Notes under the pieces: model-generated | What the model was told of the DNA's origin: nothing | Databases searched by the model: none | The model's input: only the letters and a program-made list of their open reading frames with translations | Program-made: the position numbers and the translations under genes | Assembly: GCA_018881555.1 (NCBI GenBank) | Contig: JACAXG010000069.1 | Coordinates: 124,001-188,000 of the forward strand | DNA from: Amblyornis subalaris | Taxonomy: Eukaryota; Chordata; Aves; Passeriformes; Ptilonorhynchidae | Direction: 5' to 3' | Length of the DNA stretch: 64,000 nucleotides | Shown: piece after piece, positions 63,901-64,000 of the stretch | Layout: each line of letters opens with the position of its first letter | Position numbering within the stretch: the stretch's first letter is position 1

Positions 63901-64000
63901 AGACAAAAGGAAAAAAAACCAACGAAAAACCAAATCACTAATATAGAAACAAAATTTGATGCACAGTCTGAAGATAACATTTATTAAATTATATTTGGGA
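57953..64000. other. Noncoding AT-rich DNA to the window end
   Basis: No interspersed repeat, microsatellite of note or recognisable gene. Open frames are under 85 codons and featureless. Confidence 0.65.

Noticed and set aside
1..64000. CRISPR arrays, tRNA or rRNA genes, bacterial operons, phage or plasmid modules
   Set aside because: No regularly spaced repeats, no tRNA-like B-box or cloverleaf, no Shine-Dalgarno-led gene strings; the repeats present are avian nuclear elements.

Overview
The window looks like a piece of a bird nuclear genome. It is AT-rich and vertebrate-like. Its recognisable interspersed repeats are CR1 LINE fragments (one ends in the diagnostic tandem ATTCTATGAT-type tail) and one endogenous-retrovirus solo LTR of a type I know from bird genomes. 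I cannot name the species from sequence alone. I find no complete protein-coding gene, rRNA, tRNA, CRISPR array or bacterial or organellar signature. Almost all the short open frames look like chance frames, mostly under 115 codons, without family motifs or spliced context. The window is best read as a gene desert or the inside of a very long intron.

Layout. 1-22.2 kb: unique AT-rich DNA with small tandem duplications (2.57-2.65 kb), palindromes (5.2 and 5.7 kb), a minus-strand candidate exon (7.15-7.37 kb), a 25-base T run (10.2 kb), a CpG-bearing AGAGCGG repeat (18.87 kb) and a G-quadruplex/GTTTT tract (19.3 kb). 22.29-22.90 kb: minus-strand CR1 reverse-transcriptase fragment, ending abruptly against a possible LTR-like piece that opens with a perfect 9-bp hairpin. 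26.2-28.8 kb: repeat-poor DNA of conserved-enhancer appearance. 28.97-29.03 kb: GGAA microsatellite in a longer purine tract. 29.98-30.87 kb: the best CR1 copy, plus strand, 5'-truncated with an intact 3' tail. 34.97 and 44.68 kb: two more G-quadruplex motifs. 35.2-35.6 kb: a cluster of five TAATTA sites. 37.06-37.32 kb: minus-strand CR1 fragment with two frameshifts. 39.94-40.04 kb: CA/TG microsatellite that folds back on itself. 41.07 kb and 57.90 kb: short CR1-type 3'-end relics. 52.5-54.6 kb: GC-richer stretch with several good splice-site matches and a 570-bp solo LTR. 56.06 kb: perfect 12-bp-arm hairpin.

No genes work together here. The interpretable content is transposon history, DNA-structure motifs and candidate regulatory or exonic stretches. 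I saw no convincing new biological system. The most useful leads are the candidate exon at 7.15-7.37 kb, the possible transcript around 52.5-54.6 kb, the TAATTA cluster, the G-quadruplex motifs and the 56.06 kb hairpin. Repeat families were recognised from remembered consensus patterns without a database search.
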